Both the position numbers and the translations under genes were made by a program. Below the pieces are notes generated by a model, which saw only the letters and a program-made list of their open reading frames with translations, was not told the DNA's origin and searched no databases. From Schizochytrium sp. TIO01 (lineage: Eukaryota > Sar > Bigyra > Thraustochytrida > Thraustochytriidae), in NCBI GenBank assembly GCA_004764695.1, contig SMSO01000037.1:4462337-4526336 (forward strand): a DNA stretch of 64,000 nucleotides. The letters run 5' to 3'. This document shows positions 19,737 to 29,880 of the stretch, piece after piece (position 1 is the first letter of the stretch; every line of letters begins with the position of its first letter).

Positions 19737-21032
19737 ATGAGCTTTGTGGCGCACAGGGGTCTTCGCAGGCTTACATTGGGACGTCAAGGGCTTTGCAGGA
19801 TGTCAACCTCTGCAGTGGAACCCTCCCCGACCGGCCCTGAAGAGAGCTCCACTTCTCCGGCACCACCTGCAACAACAGCACCGAGTACAACTGAGAGTGC
19901 GCTGGCCGAAGTCGTAGAAACAGTGCCGGCACCGAGGTGGCGCGTGGCTACATACAACGTGTTGTCGCCAAACTTGTGCTCTGCTGGGTACTTTACGTTT
20001 AGCAAACCCGAGGCGTGCGAGCCTGCAAAGCGACTTGCTCGGGTGCAGAACAAACTAGATGAAGAAATTGGTCGTAATGGCATCATTTGCCTGCAGGAGG
20101 TCTCTCACAGCTGGCTTGGAGAGCTTCATACGTTCTTTGCCAAGAACAAGTACACCTACATTCACGATTCGTACGGGTATCACTTCAACGGGTACATGGG
20201 CGTGGGCGTTGCCTTCAACCATGAAAAGTACGCCCTGGAGGACTGCAAGGTCGTACGGATTGCTGATACTAAAGGCGGCGGGTATGCTCTGCGAAACAAC
20301 AAGCCTCGTCTCTCCCCTTTACAGATGATCTTTCATCGTGCGACGGGAATTATTAAAAACGCATTTAACGCGCTCATGGCACTGATCTGGAAACCGAAAC
20401 CTGACCTCTGGTGGGAAGTTGAACGAAGAACCAACACTGCAGTATTCTTACGCCTGCAGGATCGCGAGTCTGGACAAAAGATGTGTGTTTCCACCTACCA
20501 CATGCCCTGTGCATTCCGTACGCCCCCTGTTATCTCGGCACACTGCTCTCTTCTGGTGAAGCGCATCAATAAACTCGCCCAAATGGACCCTTATGTGATC
20601 GCTGGTGATTTCAACCTCAAGCCTGACTCGCCAATGTATGAACTCTTGACAACTGGCAAATTCCAGTCGGAAGAGAGCAAGGCAGAAGGTGATATGCCAG
20701 AGCCTGCGTTCCCTGGTGACAGGTGGGCGGTGGCATCCAAATTCATGCCGCTTAAGAGTGCTTACGCCGTAACCCGGGGAAACGAACCTGAGTTCACTAA
20801 CTTGGCACGCACCAAGTCACAGCCACAGGGTTCATTTATTGAGTGCCTGGACTATATTTTCTATCAAGGACCGGGTATTGTTGCTGAGGCAACGGATGAG
20901 CTGCCTAGCAGGGAATCTGTAGCAGACATAGTGTCATTTCCAACTGTTGATGAGCCTTCTGACCACATTAAAATTGCTGCTGAGTTTACTTTGGGAAACA
21001 AACGCCGCAAGAACAGTGAGTCATCGTCATAA
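19737..21032 (+). CDS. Endonuclease/exonuclease/phosphatase (EEP) family phosphodiesterase
   Basis: The 431-aa protein has the EEP fold used by CCR4-type deadenylases, Angel and PDE12 proteins. Metal-binding and catalytic motifs are in order: YNVLSP with N74, CLQEV with E121, YHMPC near 258, GDFNLKP with D291/N293, LDYIFY with D372, and a final SDH (408-410). The first ~30 residues (MSFVAHRGLRRLTLGRQGLCR) are Arg-rich without acidic residues, which suggests mitochondrial targeting, followed by a Pro/Thr/Ser linker. A mitochondrial nuclease resembling PDE12 (2',5'-phosphodiesterase or poly(A) removal) is one option, but substrate cannot be read from sequence. The open frame begins at a TTG at 19656; I use the first ATG at 19737. 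Confidence 0.86.
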   Translation: MSFVAHRGLRRLTLGRQGLCRMSTSAVEPSPTGPEESSTSPAPPATTAPSTTESALAEVVETVPAPRWRVATYNVLSPNLCSAGYFTFSKPEACEPAKRLARVQNKLDEEIGRNGIICLQEVSHSWLGELHTFFAKNKYTYIHDSYGYHFNGYMGVGVAFNHEKYALEDCKVVRIADTKGGGYALRNNKPRLSPLQMIFHRATGIIKNAFNALMALIWKPKPDLWWEVERRTNTAVFLRLQDRESGQKMCVSTYHMPCAFRTPPVISAHCSLLVKRINKLAQMDPYVIAGDFNLKPDSPMYELLTTGKFQSEESKAEGDMPEPAFPGDRWAVASKFMPLKSAYAVTRGNEPEFTNLARTKSQPQGSFIECLDYIFYQGPGIVAEATDELPSRESVADIVSFPTVDEPSDHIKIAAEFTLGNKRRKNSESSS

Positions 21033-21851
21033 ACCCGCTCTATACTTTATTCACTACGCAAGACCTATTTTACAGGATAATATGGTCTGGTCATTTGTAT
21101 GTCAATATTCATTCATCCTTTACACTACTCCTTCTAGTGCATACCTGTTGGTATGTGCTGAACAGATATTTTTGCTTGTGAGAAGGGGTAGGCAACTTTA
21201 AGGTGTGGCTTCTGCCGTCACATAACTGAATATACTTATACTGATTGATCCATTCCTCAATTTCTTTGGTCTTCTTCGCTTTTATCCAACTTTTATGGAG
21301 TGAAACCCAACAAAGTAACACGTGACAGACTCTGACAAATGTCCTTCCCTCAACGAACATCATTATTACTCTCTTTTTGTAAAGACAACAGCGCCAAATA
21401 TTTTATCTTGTTCCAGTCGTACCGTATCATGGCTCTTTTTTCTTGCTTTTCTTAGGCAACTTTTTTGAGGACACATATTCAGAAACCTGTGCAAGCTAGA
21501 AGTAGCAAATCCGTCCAAGCTATAGCATGCTAACAATCCAGTCAATCCATTCTATGTGTTAACTTTTTATCATGTGTTCTAATTATTTCTCTTAAATCTC
21601 TTGGTTTCAGACAGAAGCAACGCCAAAGAGTCGAATCCTGGGTACGCCTCTGTAAAATTTACAGTTGGTCTTGATAGAATATCAGATGTAATGCAGAGTT
21701 TAGCACTACATCAATCACAGCATGGTCTTTTAAAACCGTTCCAGTTGGTTTTTTCCAAAGAGATTAAAGTCAAGCAACAGAGCATCAACAGTGCACTGTA
21801 TCTTCTGCACGGAAGAGGAGACAATCGACGTCGCTTCTACTCTGCGGATAT
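21033..21851. other. Intergenic between convergent genes
   Basis: AT-rich spacer carrying the 3' ends of the EEP gene (+) and the VWD-like gene (-). No ORF worth reporting and no RNA gene seen. Confidence 0.6.
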
Positions 21852-23675
21852 CTAGCACTCTTCCTCTGTTTCAGAGCAAGGGCACAAGGTTGTATTGCCC
21901 ATACCCTTCGTATTGGTTGCGTCGAAGCACCACGTCTCGCGCAATGGTGACTTCGGGAAATCAGAGTTATAAACACACACCAAATCTCCGATGGTAGCCT
22001 GGTAGTTGTGTTCCTCCATGTCGTTGGTGTATCGCATGGTGATGTCAGCTCCGCTTACTCTTTGGCAAGAAGAAGAAGATTCGCAGTCCAGTTCACACTG
22101 CTTGAATCGAACTGGATTCTCAAAGAGCTCGGGGTAATCATCACCAGTGATATACAAGGTTCCGTTGCATGGAGGCCGGGCAGCAGGAATTACAAACGAA
22201 GTCTTCCAGGTACCACCGTAAAGATACTCCACCGTGACGCCCTGTGAGCACTCTTCAAGAATCTTCGGGTACTGGGATACATCGTTCACACAGGACGCAG
22301 CAGTAGGCTGTGCTGTTGCCGTACGGCCTGACCCGTACGTGTTGACAGCATCATCCCAACTGAATTCAGAGATAGTGTTTTCACACTGAAAGACAAATCT
22401 CTTAAAATCATCACCCAGCTCAAGCCCACTGGCATACGCCGCTGCTGTGCAGTAGGTCTTGGATGCACTTGTAGAAATTGCCTTGAGGCATTTTGACACG
22501 CTCATTTCAGGGCCAGCTCTGTGACTACACCAACCGGAAAGACACTCTACCTTTTGCGGCTCAGAGAGAGATTTAGTACACACCGCCTTTGCCATCAAAA
22601 AATCGTCATTGAGTGCCAATGCAACGCACTTCTTATGAACCTTGTCGGTGTTGTCAGTGGACCCCGACTTGTCATTTATTGTATCAGTATAGCATACGCC
22701 ATCAAGGTTTGATCTCGAGACAGTGTAGTCAGTCATTGGTTCAAGTAGCTCCTGGACATTGATACGAGGAGGCCCAAGTTTACCATCAACCTCTGACTTG
22801 GTGCAGACAAATTTAGCATTAATGCCAGTCTTCTCGTCCATGATGTACCATTCTTTCTCGATAGTGCTAGTTTGTGCCCAGGTCCAAGTCGAGGGAATCG
22901 AAGTGGATTCACCAGAAAGGGTCTCTGCAGACCACGATTTAGCTCCTTTCATAGTATCACAGTCGTCTGATGTTAAAGTGTAAACTCCCACGTCGTTAGT
23001 GATAATAGCTTTGTTGATGATGCCACGTTCACCAAGAACTAACTCGAGTTTAAAGTCGTCAGCGGAATACATATTCATAACTGGGAGGTTTTCAGGATCC
23101 CAGTCAGGCTGACAAGGACTACCATAAAGGCCAATAGGCCAGTAGCGGTTCTCTGTGTTCAGCCAGACACAGTCATTCCCGAGATGGTCAGTCTGTGTTT
23201 TGCACATCTCCTCGGTCACCTCGCATTGCAGAGTAGCGTCTGCTGTCCAATGTCTGCCGTCACAGAGTACCCATTCATCTGCTACGCCATTAAAGGAGAC
23301 GCAATTTGGATCACCATAGCACTGGCACGTTTTGCAGCATGAGCCACTTGAAACTTCAGGAAAATCAATTGTGATTATAAGCAAATCATTCTCATCGAGC
23401 GAGTCGCAGTACGTGCTGTTGCAATACGATCCAGAGGTTTCGATGTATCGGCACAGAGCTTCATTCGATGTGACAGGCTTGCAGGACGTATCTGCGAGTG
23501 GACAGCACTCATCAAACTTCTCCGAAACCAGAAGATCTTGCTGATAACATGCATCTGATATATTCAGAAATTTGGTTTGTTCAAAATTGCACAGCTGACA
23601 TTCTTGTGCATATGCACCATGCATCAAGCTAGCTAAGCATGCCACTAGGGTAAGAGACTTGAGCATCTCTGTCAT
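21852..23675 (-). CDS. Secreted Cys-rich protein with VWD-like motif (paralogue A)
   Basis: The 607-aa protein has a signal peptide (about 1-23, ending AYA-QEC) and no later TM segment, so it is probably secreted or wall-associated. A Cys-rich head with CC pairs leads to CCKTCQCYGDPNCVSFNG at about 113-128, followed by DEWVLCDGR. The GDPxCxSF core matches the start of von Willebrand type D domains. Further conserved blocks are CVWLN, GSPCQPDW, LGERGIINKAIIT, GPPRINVQELLEP, SNLDGVC, EFSWDDAVNTYGSG and VSGADITMRYT. All have counterparts in the same order in the protein encoded at 29881-31816, so the two are paralogues. The function is unknown; cell-surface or matrix roles are inference. The start is ATG at 23675, immediately before the signal peptide. 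Confidence 0.88.
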   Translation of the reverse strand: MTEMLKSLTLVACLASLMHGAYAQECQLCNFEQTKFLNISDACYQQDLLVSEKFDECCPLADTSCKPVTSNEALCRYIETSGSYCNSTYCDSLDENDLLIITIDFPEVSSGSCCKTCQCYGDPNCVSFNGVADEWVLCDGRHWTADATLQCEVTEEMCKTQTDHLGNDCVWLNTENRYWPIGLYGSPCQPDWDPENLPVMNMYSADDFKLELVLGERGIINKAIITNDVGVYTLTSDDCDTMKGAKSWSAETLSGESTSIPSTWTWAQTSTIEKEWYIMDEKTGINAKFVCTKSEVDGKLGPPRINVQELLEPMTDYTVSRSNLDGVCYTDTINDKSGSTDNTDKVHKKCVALALNDDFLMAKAVCTKSLSEPQKVECLSGWCSHRAGPEMSVSKCLKAISTSASKTYCTAAAYASGLELGDDFKRFVFQCENTISEFSWDDAVNTYGSGRTATAQPTAASCVNDVSQYPKILEECSQGVTVEYLYGGTWKTSFVIPAARPPCNGTLYITGDDYPELFENPVRFKQCELDCESSSSCQRVSGADITMRYTNDMEEHNYQATIGDLVCVYNSDFPKSPLRETWCFDATNTKGMGNTTLCPCSETEEEC

Positions 23676-25464
23676 CTTGGTGGGGTGTGTCTGCCTTCGA
23701 CCGTTCAGATCGATCTCGAGGTTTTAAACTGTACCAAAAGTCTTCTCTCTATTCTCTAAGCACTTCTTCGTGAAGCGACTTTTCGCTTTTATGTTTGTTA
23801 TTGTTGAAGATCCTCGAAGTAGGATCCTGAATTAGAGGTTTGCTTGTATTGGATGCTCGAGAAGTCAAGTGTTTCTGATCTTATCCCCACCGCATTTGTT
23901 TTCAAGATTGAATGAGAGAACATATTGTAGTATAAAGGAGAAGACAACACACCCATGGCAAAGTGAGACGAAACCTCGAGAGAGGGTAAAAGAAGCAAGT
24001 TTGAGCAGTCTTCTAGGTCCTACGGCAGCAAACGAGAAAAAATAATAGTTTTCAAGGTTTCATTTTTCTTTACCTGTAGTCTCTTTTCTCCTCTAGAAAA
24101 GAATTCTTTTCTTCTTCTTTTTTCAAATAGTTTTAAATTTGTGCTCAAAAAGAGCGAGCAGGTAACCTGCTCTCTCGCTGCGCATTAGAGCAGGATATGT
24201 TGCCAACTTGTTGCTGCTACAATGATTGTCAGTCTAAAGAGGTTCGGGCCAGGTCCGCGGCTTGTGGAATTCAACTGTCTACCTGCGCCCAGGCACTCAT
24301 TTGTTGTACTGTCACGGTATAAGCAGAGGGTCAAGGCACGTGAACTTCCGGCGAGGCCGTCCAGAGTAGGTACTTTTTTTTTTTCTTTTCTTTTTAATTA
24401 AAATTAAAATGTTCTTCTTTAGATTTTTTTAATTTTTTATTTTTTTAATAAATAAATAATAATAAGTTTGGAAGATCGAAAGAGCTTTCTCAGACTTGCT
24501 CTCCGACATCACCTAAGCGACTGCAATCGTAGAGAAGTTGTGGACAAAGGAATGCGAATGAGAACTACCCTCTGATGGAGAAACCCTATGGAGCAGACAA
24601 GCAAGAGGAGAAAGCCAAGATAGCGGTAGAGGCCGGACTTGTAATAAACCACATTGATGGAGACCAAAAAAAAAAATGTCTCGCACTTTTGCAGAAATCG
24701 AAGAGGAAATCGAAGAGGAAAACGAAGATCTCGAAACCCCCAAACTTTGTAGAAGGATGCAGGAAATTTCTATTGGGGGTAAAATCTGCAACGAGGAAAG
24801 TTCATACAAGAAAACAGAACGCAAAACTTAGCTCTGAGGGTCTAATGCTTCACTATCATTTTAGAAGAATAGAAATACAGACCCCGACGCTTGCTGGAGC
24901 GAAGATTGATCTGCTGCGGAAGAGTTTCATTGTATTTCGGTGTCCTTTGCCTATTTGGCTCCCTTTCCCTTTTGCCCTTTTTACTTTCCTTACGCTCATT
25001 CTCTAAATTACTTTCAAAACAACGGGTCGTAACAGAACAAAAACAAACTTTCTTTTCCTCTTCCTTTTTACACAGGAGAAAGAAAAGGGGTTTCAGAGAG
25101 TCGAGAGGTTCGTTTTCTGGTTTTTTAATGTACTTCAAGATGGAAAATGCACATCGCTATTTGAATCCTATTGGTCCCACACCTCGCATGTACCACGCAG
25201 TCCTCCTTCTTCTTCTTCCGGCGCAGTTTAATGCCTCCAAAATTATTGCACCTCCAAGTTTCATAGCAGGACTCGGACCTTGGTCTGTCTGATCCTTCAC
25301 GCAGCGCCGACACCCATGAGTGAACTGCGAAGCACCGGGCAGGTGAAACTCGCAAAGAAGACCAACGAGGTTGATAATAGAGGGGAAGAAGACTCGTCGA
25401 CGAAGAAGCAAGTGAGGCACCATCTTGAATTCCGCTTGTAGCACAAATGTGTCGTGTGTGCTTT

Positions 25465-25512
25465 TCGTCTTCGCTTTCGCTTTCGCTTTCGCTTTCGTTT
25501 TCGTTTTCGTTC
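25465..25512. repeat. (TCGCTT)n hexanucleotide repeat
   Basis: Eight hexamer units, mostly TCGCTT turning into TCGTTT at the end. The 6-bp period keeps frames open and yields spurious Lys-Ala/Glu-Ser and Phe-Ala repeats. Confidence 0.9.
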
Positions 25513-26005
25513 TCACATCCTCGCTCTTTTTTCGAAGAAAACTGCGAGCCGCTCTTTGGCTGCCTCGTCAGGACCTCGGCGCGGCGGGGCTGCGACACGA
25601 GCCTGTTGCCGGCTGCTAGCCTGAGGGGCGCCAAAGCAATCGGCACGGCTCCAGCCTGAACGCCCTCGAAATAACAGCATCGAGAGCCTCGCTTCTCATG
25701 GCCCGGCACGAGCGACTCTTTTAGAAATAGAATGCCATGTCCTGAAGACGAAGACTTTGGTCAAAATCTTGGCGCTCTAAGGCAGACTAACTGCCACGGC
25801 GGCGAAGCATCCGGCGAGATTCTCCTCGCGATCAAATTGACCTGAGGAACCTCCTGAGCCCAAGCTCGCCCGGTGCCTACAACTCCCAGGCCCGACCTTC
25901 CCTGGCCGCCCAACCAGCAACTGTCTGCCTCCAAGTTTTCGAGCCGCGGAGCTCGCGCGCTAGCTGGCCAGCGAGAGCCAACGGTTGAATGACCATCGAT
26001 CGCAA

Positions 26006-26077
26006 CGAAAGACTCGAAAGACTCGAAAGACACGAAAGACACGAAAGACACGAAAGACACGAAAGACACGAAAGACG
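26006..26077. repeat. 9-bp minisatellite, CGAAAGACN x8
   Basis: Eight tandem 9-bp units: two CGAAAGACT, five CGAAAGACA and one CGAAAGACG. Confidence 0.93.
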
Positions 26078-26189
26078 CATGCACCGATCTTTCGGCGGTG
26101 GAGAAATGCGGCTGGTTGGACATGCACATGCGTGGCAGTGGCCCAAGCGGAGACGCAGCAGAGATGCAGGACGACGACGACGACGAGAG

Positions 26190-26291
26190 TTGTTATTATT
26201 ATTGTTATTATTATTATTATTGTTATTATTATTATTATTAGCATTGTTATTATTATTAGCATTGTTATTATTATTAGCATTGTTATTATTT
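26190..26291. repeat. (TTATTA)n with interspersed TTG/GCA
   Basis: Trinucleotide TTA-based array interrupted regularly by TTG and GCATTG, about 100 bp; it makes spurious poly-Asn and poly-Leu/Ile frames. Confidence 0.9.
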
Positions 26292-29200
26292 ACGTCTGCA
26301 AACCATCTGAGATGCACTCGGTCGCAGCGTCTCGTGGCTACTTACTAAACAGACAACAGAAGAAATCGCAATAGCAAAGAATGGCCGCCTACCTTAGCTA
26401 GTGCACGTGTAGCATGGAGGAGGAGGACTTACATGAAGGCAGATGGAATTTCTTGGAAAAGGAATGTACCACGGCCGTGAGATTTCTCGTGACCGTATGT
26501 GAGAGGGCAAAGCAACGATGCATGCAAGACCTGCTGTGGTGGCGCGCGCTTCAGGCAGTAAACTAAAGTAGGCCAGTTGTTGATGAGTCATCTCGCAGAT
26601 TTCCGGGAGGAAGTTTCTTTTGAGGCATCCAAGTCTTTCTGTCAACTACAATTGCGTATTGAAAAGAGAGCTTATAGCACACTTGTTTGTTTTCTGGGGT
26701 TTTATTTAATAAAAATTGAGAAAAACTAGAAAAACTATCTAACGAAAGGGCGTATTTTTAAAACCATGAACTTTATAAGCTAGGACGAAAAATTAGATGT
26801 AAATCATAAGTCTAGTCTCATTCAAAGACTTCGTGAAGGCCTACTAATGTTATATGATTCATGGCAGCGATGTTCTTTGGCTGATCTTAACGATCAGATC
26901 GATCACTCTGTTTGGTGGGCTAGGAGCCGTATCACAAGGAGCCGTACCAGCCAGCCCATGGACAACCTTCAATAATTCAATTCCTGAGGAAAAAGGGCCT
27001 GTAGTCAAAAAGGCATTCAGGTGAGGAAATGGCGCGGATCTCTTCTAGCAATTGTTCACCTGGGTTCATAGCACCTTTTTTTTTAATATTAGAAGAATCA
27101 AACGTCAACAAATCTGTATAGAGGAAGCTACCTAGCCTATTGGGAAGTAGAAGTAGAAAAATGCAGTTAACAACCAATATCCTGAATTTATATCAGTTCT
27201 AATTTGACTGTAGAGGAGAAATGAAAAAGTCTTGTAGATCGACACAACTCATTTTTGTAAAATGAAGAATTATTGAAAGAATTATAGAATGTACGGAATA
27301 TGGCCAAGTGATGCATGGAAACTCTTTCAGTTATATAGTGCTTTCAGAGTAAAGCAGCTATTAAGCTCATATTATTCGACGCAAATGTACAAGAATACGA
27401 AAAGAGAAGCCAGCGAGAGTTTCGCTAGACTCGGAGTTCTCTTCCGCCAACCAACCGGTGACGAAATGACTATTTATGGTGGAAAAGCTGCCTACCCAAG
27501 GCGCCATGGTGGTTCAATATACTATCGCAACGATCCTGAAAGGATCACCATAGCTGAAGGCGGATAATTACATAAGAATCAAGACAACAACCGCCAAATA
27601 CTTACTCGAGCATCGAATGATTGGGTTACAAAAGAGGCCGAACCAGAACTGGGAAGCAAACAACACTCACTAGAATTTCAGAGGAGCTACACCATATTTT
27701 GCTTCAAAAAGGTAGAACTAGTTAATATTGTATGCCCCATAAAATACCATGTACATTCTTTTCAAGAAGGTGAGCAGTAGATTTTGACAATGTTCCAAGA
27801 GTGGAAAAAGCAGAAAGTTCGGTTTTTTGTTTCATTTCTATTCTCTCTATCTTCCAGATCTTCAGCAATCATGATATGCCTTCGGAAAAAAAAAATTGTC
27901 AAGGAGAAAATTCAGCATCCTGTCAGTTGAAGCAAAAGTTCTTTTTCTCCCTCCTAATTCGTATATTCCTCTTCCTCAGAAATGCTTCTAACAAGTGTGT
28001 TGAGATAATCAACAACAGTTTCTTTCTCCCTTGCAGCGTATTCAAGTGATGGCAAATATTTGATGATTACATGTCCTCCTTGATCTTCATCATCACTGGC
28101 TGCCCTTTTAGAATTGCGTTTGCCTGCCGTCCCCTGAGCCTACTATGGTGCCTACCTTCAGCTGCCAGCCCCTCACTCTCTCCCCAAGTGCATGGCTTCA
28201 CAAAAATGTAGTATGATACTTTTCCTCTAAATCTACTGTAATGCCATACGAACTCTAGGAAACAATCAGCTGCCAATTGATCAGATAGATATTCGGTCCC
28301 AGGTGGACAAGCCTCTGCGGGCTTACCATCCGCCTCCTCTCCCTCCTCCAAGACTTGTTTAAGCTCGTGCAGGATTTCCTAAGCCAGGCCAACCGTCCTT
28401 TGGCTCACCTTTGACTACCTCTTTTCCCTTCAGTTAACTCCGCTATACTACCTACTACTGTCTCTATGTGCATGAACATGGAAAGTACCCACCCATGGAA
28501 AGTACCCACCCACCTCTATCATTATGTGGCTACGACGCTGCTACTAGGGTACGCCTGCTAGTATAGTCTCAAGACATCATGAAAATGTGCTCTTTTTTTA
28601 ATTTTCTTCAACGGAGACAGTCTGAACTTCACCCCATATCTAGTCCTTCTTTGGTTCAATGGCTTGTACATTTATCAACCCTTGGCACCCACAAATCGAA
28701 GGGGATAGAATCGTTGCGTAGATCTGGGGGAAGGCGCCGAAATGCTCTAGTATCACCTACTGGCGAAGGCCGAAACAACACTCTCATTAGTTAGAGCCTA
28801 CTCTTACTCATCCTTTTATTCGCTTGCTCAAGTAAAAACTCGAGTCTAAGCAAAGAACTCGAAAACAAGATGAGCGAAGGTAAATCTTTCTAAAGGAGGT
28901 CACCCACTACGTCAAATGTATGAACTATATTTACTACATACTACTACAAACATTGGAAAACCTGCTTATCAAGACCTCCTGCTGGAACGAAGTCTCTAAG
29001 CAAACGGAGGTTAAACGTACGGCTGCTGATGCTGTTTTTGCTAGCTATGTGGCCTCAAGCCCCTCGGAGCTGCGCGGAGGCACGCGGAGCCTCATAAATT
29101 TGCGCGAGAATCGAAATTAAGAAGTCAAAAAGTGCGACCATAACGGTGTCCACAACGCACCCGAAATCTTCAAACTCTTATCATTCAATTCTTTTGATTT

Positions 29201-29880
29201 TTAGATGATGATTTTTAGATTTTATAAAAACGCTTTTTTTTTCAGGTTCTCTTTTTAGAACTTTTGCCATAACATTTTTATTTATTTTTAATTAAATATA
29301 ACATTACTTTTTTCAACCTGCGTTGCAGCTGCATTACGAATCGGGCTCCCACCAGGTCCTCCGCGCCCCGCGTGCCAGCTTGAGGAAAAAGAGTATGTGC
29401 GATGCATATTCTCTTGTGTGCCTGGTCTGCGCCGAGCTTGAAGAATATGGGGAAAAGATTAAACTCTGAGACTGCCGACAAACGCAGGTTCGGAGCAGAA
29501 ATGTATGAAAGCGGTGGTCAGAAGAAGAAGAGAAGTGCCGCCTTTGCTGCTTTTGGTAGGCTTATTTCATTTTGGCCTTTTAAAATAAATAGCATCGAAG
29601 CCGCATTTAGGTAAATATAACTTTCTATGTCAAATTGGTCGAAATGGGGAACAGATTACATACCAATTCAAACCAAACCCAAAACTTCAGTCTCCATCGG
29701 AAGATAGTAAATCAACAGAAATCAGGAAAGGTGCTTAGTCACGCAAATAGTGACACTGTGATAGAACCTAAAGTACTTTGACTTGTTTCATAGATAAAAA
29801 CAAGGGTGAGATATCCGAAATTACAAAACATCAAGAAGAAGGGTTTTGATCGCCACAACGTATACCCATCATAAAGTGCA

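Larger units (their letters stand above)
23676..29880. other. 6.2-kb spacer between the two VWD-like paralogues
   Basis: The two paralogues are divergent, so this stretch holds both promoters. It contains poly-T and A/T-rich runs near 24370-24470 and three simple-repeat blocks (25465, 26006, 26190). It also has a GC-richer segment at about 25540-25980. Open frames are short, repeat-driven, or begin at TTG; I see none with a signal peptide or domain, and none that continues across plausible splice sites. Confidence 0.55.

Noticed and set aside
24575-25006. 143-codon plus-strand ORF in the spacer between VWD-like genes
   Set aside because: Lys-rich then hydrophobic low complexity, overlapped by opposite-strand ORFs, no motif.
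25125-26374. Overlapping ORFs on both strands with Lys-Ala, Asn and Arg-His repeats
   Set aside because: Driven by hexanucleotide, 9-bp and TTA repeats whose period is a multiple of three.
28067-28351. 94-codon minus-strand ORF
   Set aside because: Begins at TTG and shows no recognisable protein; the first Met would leave almost nothing.
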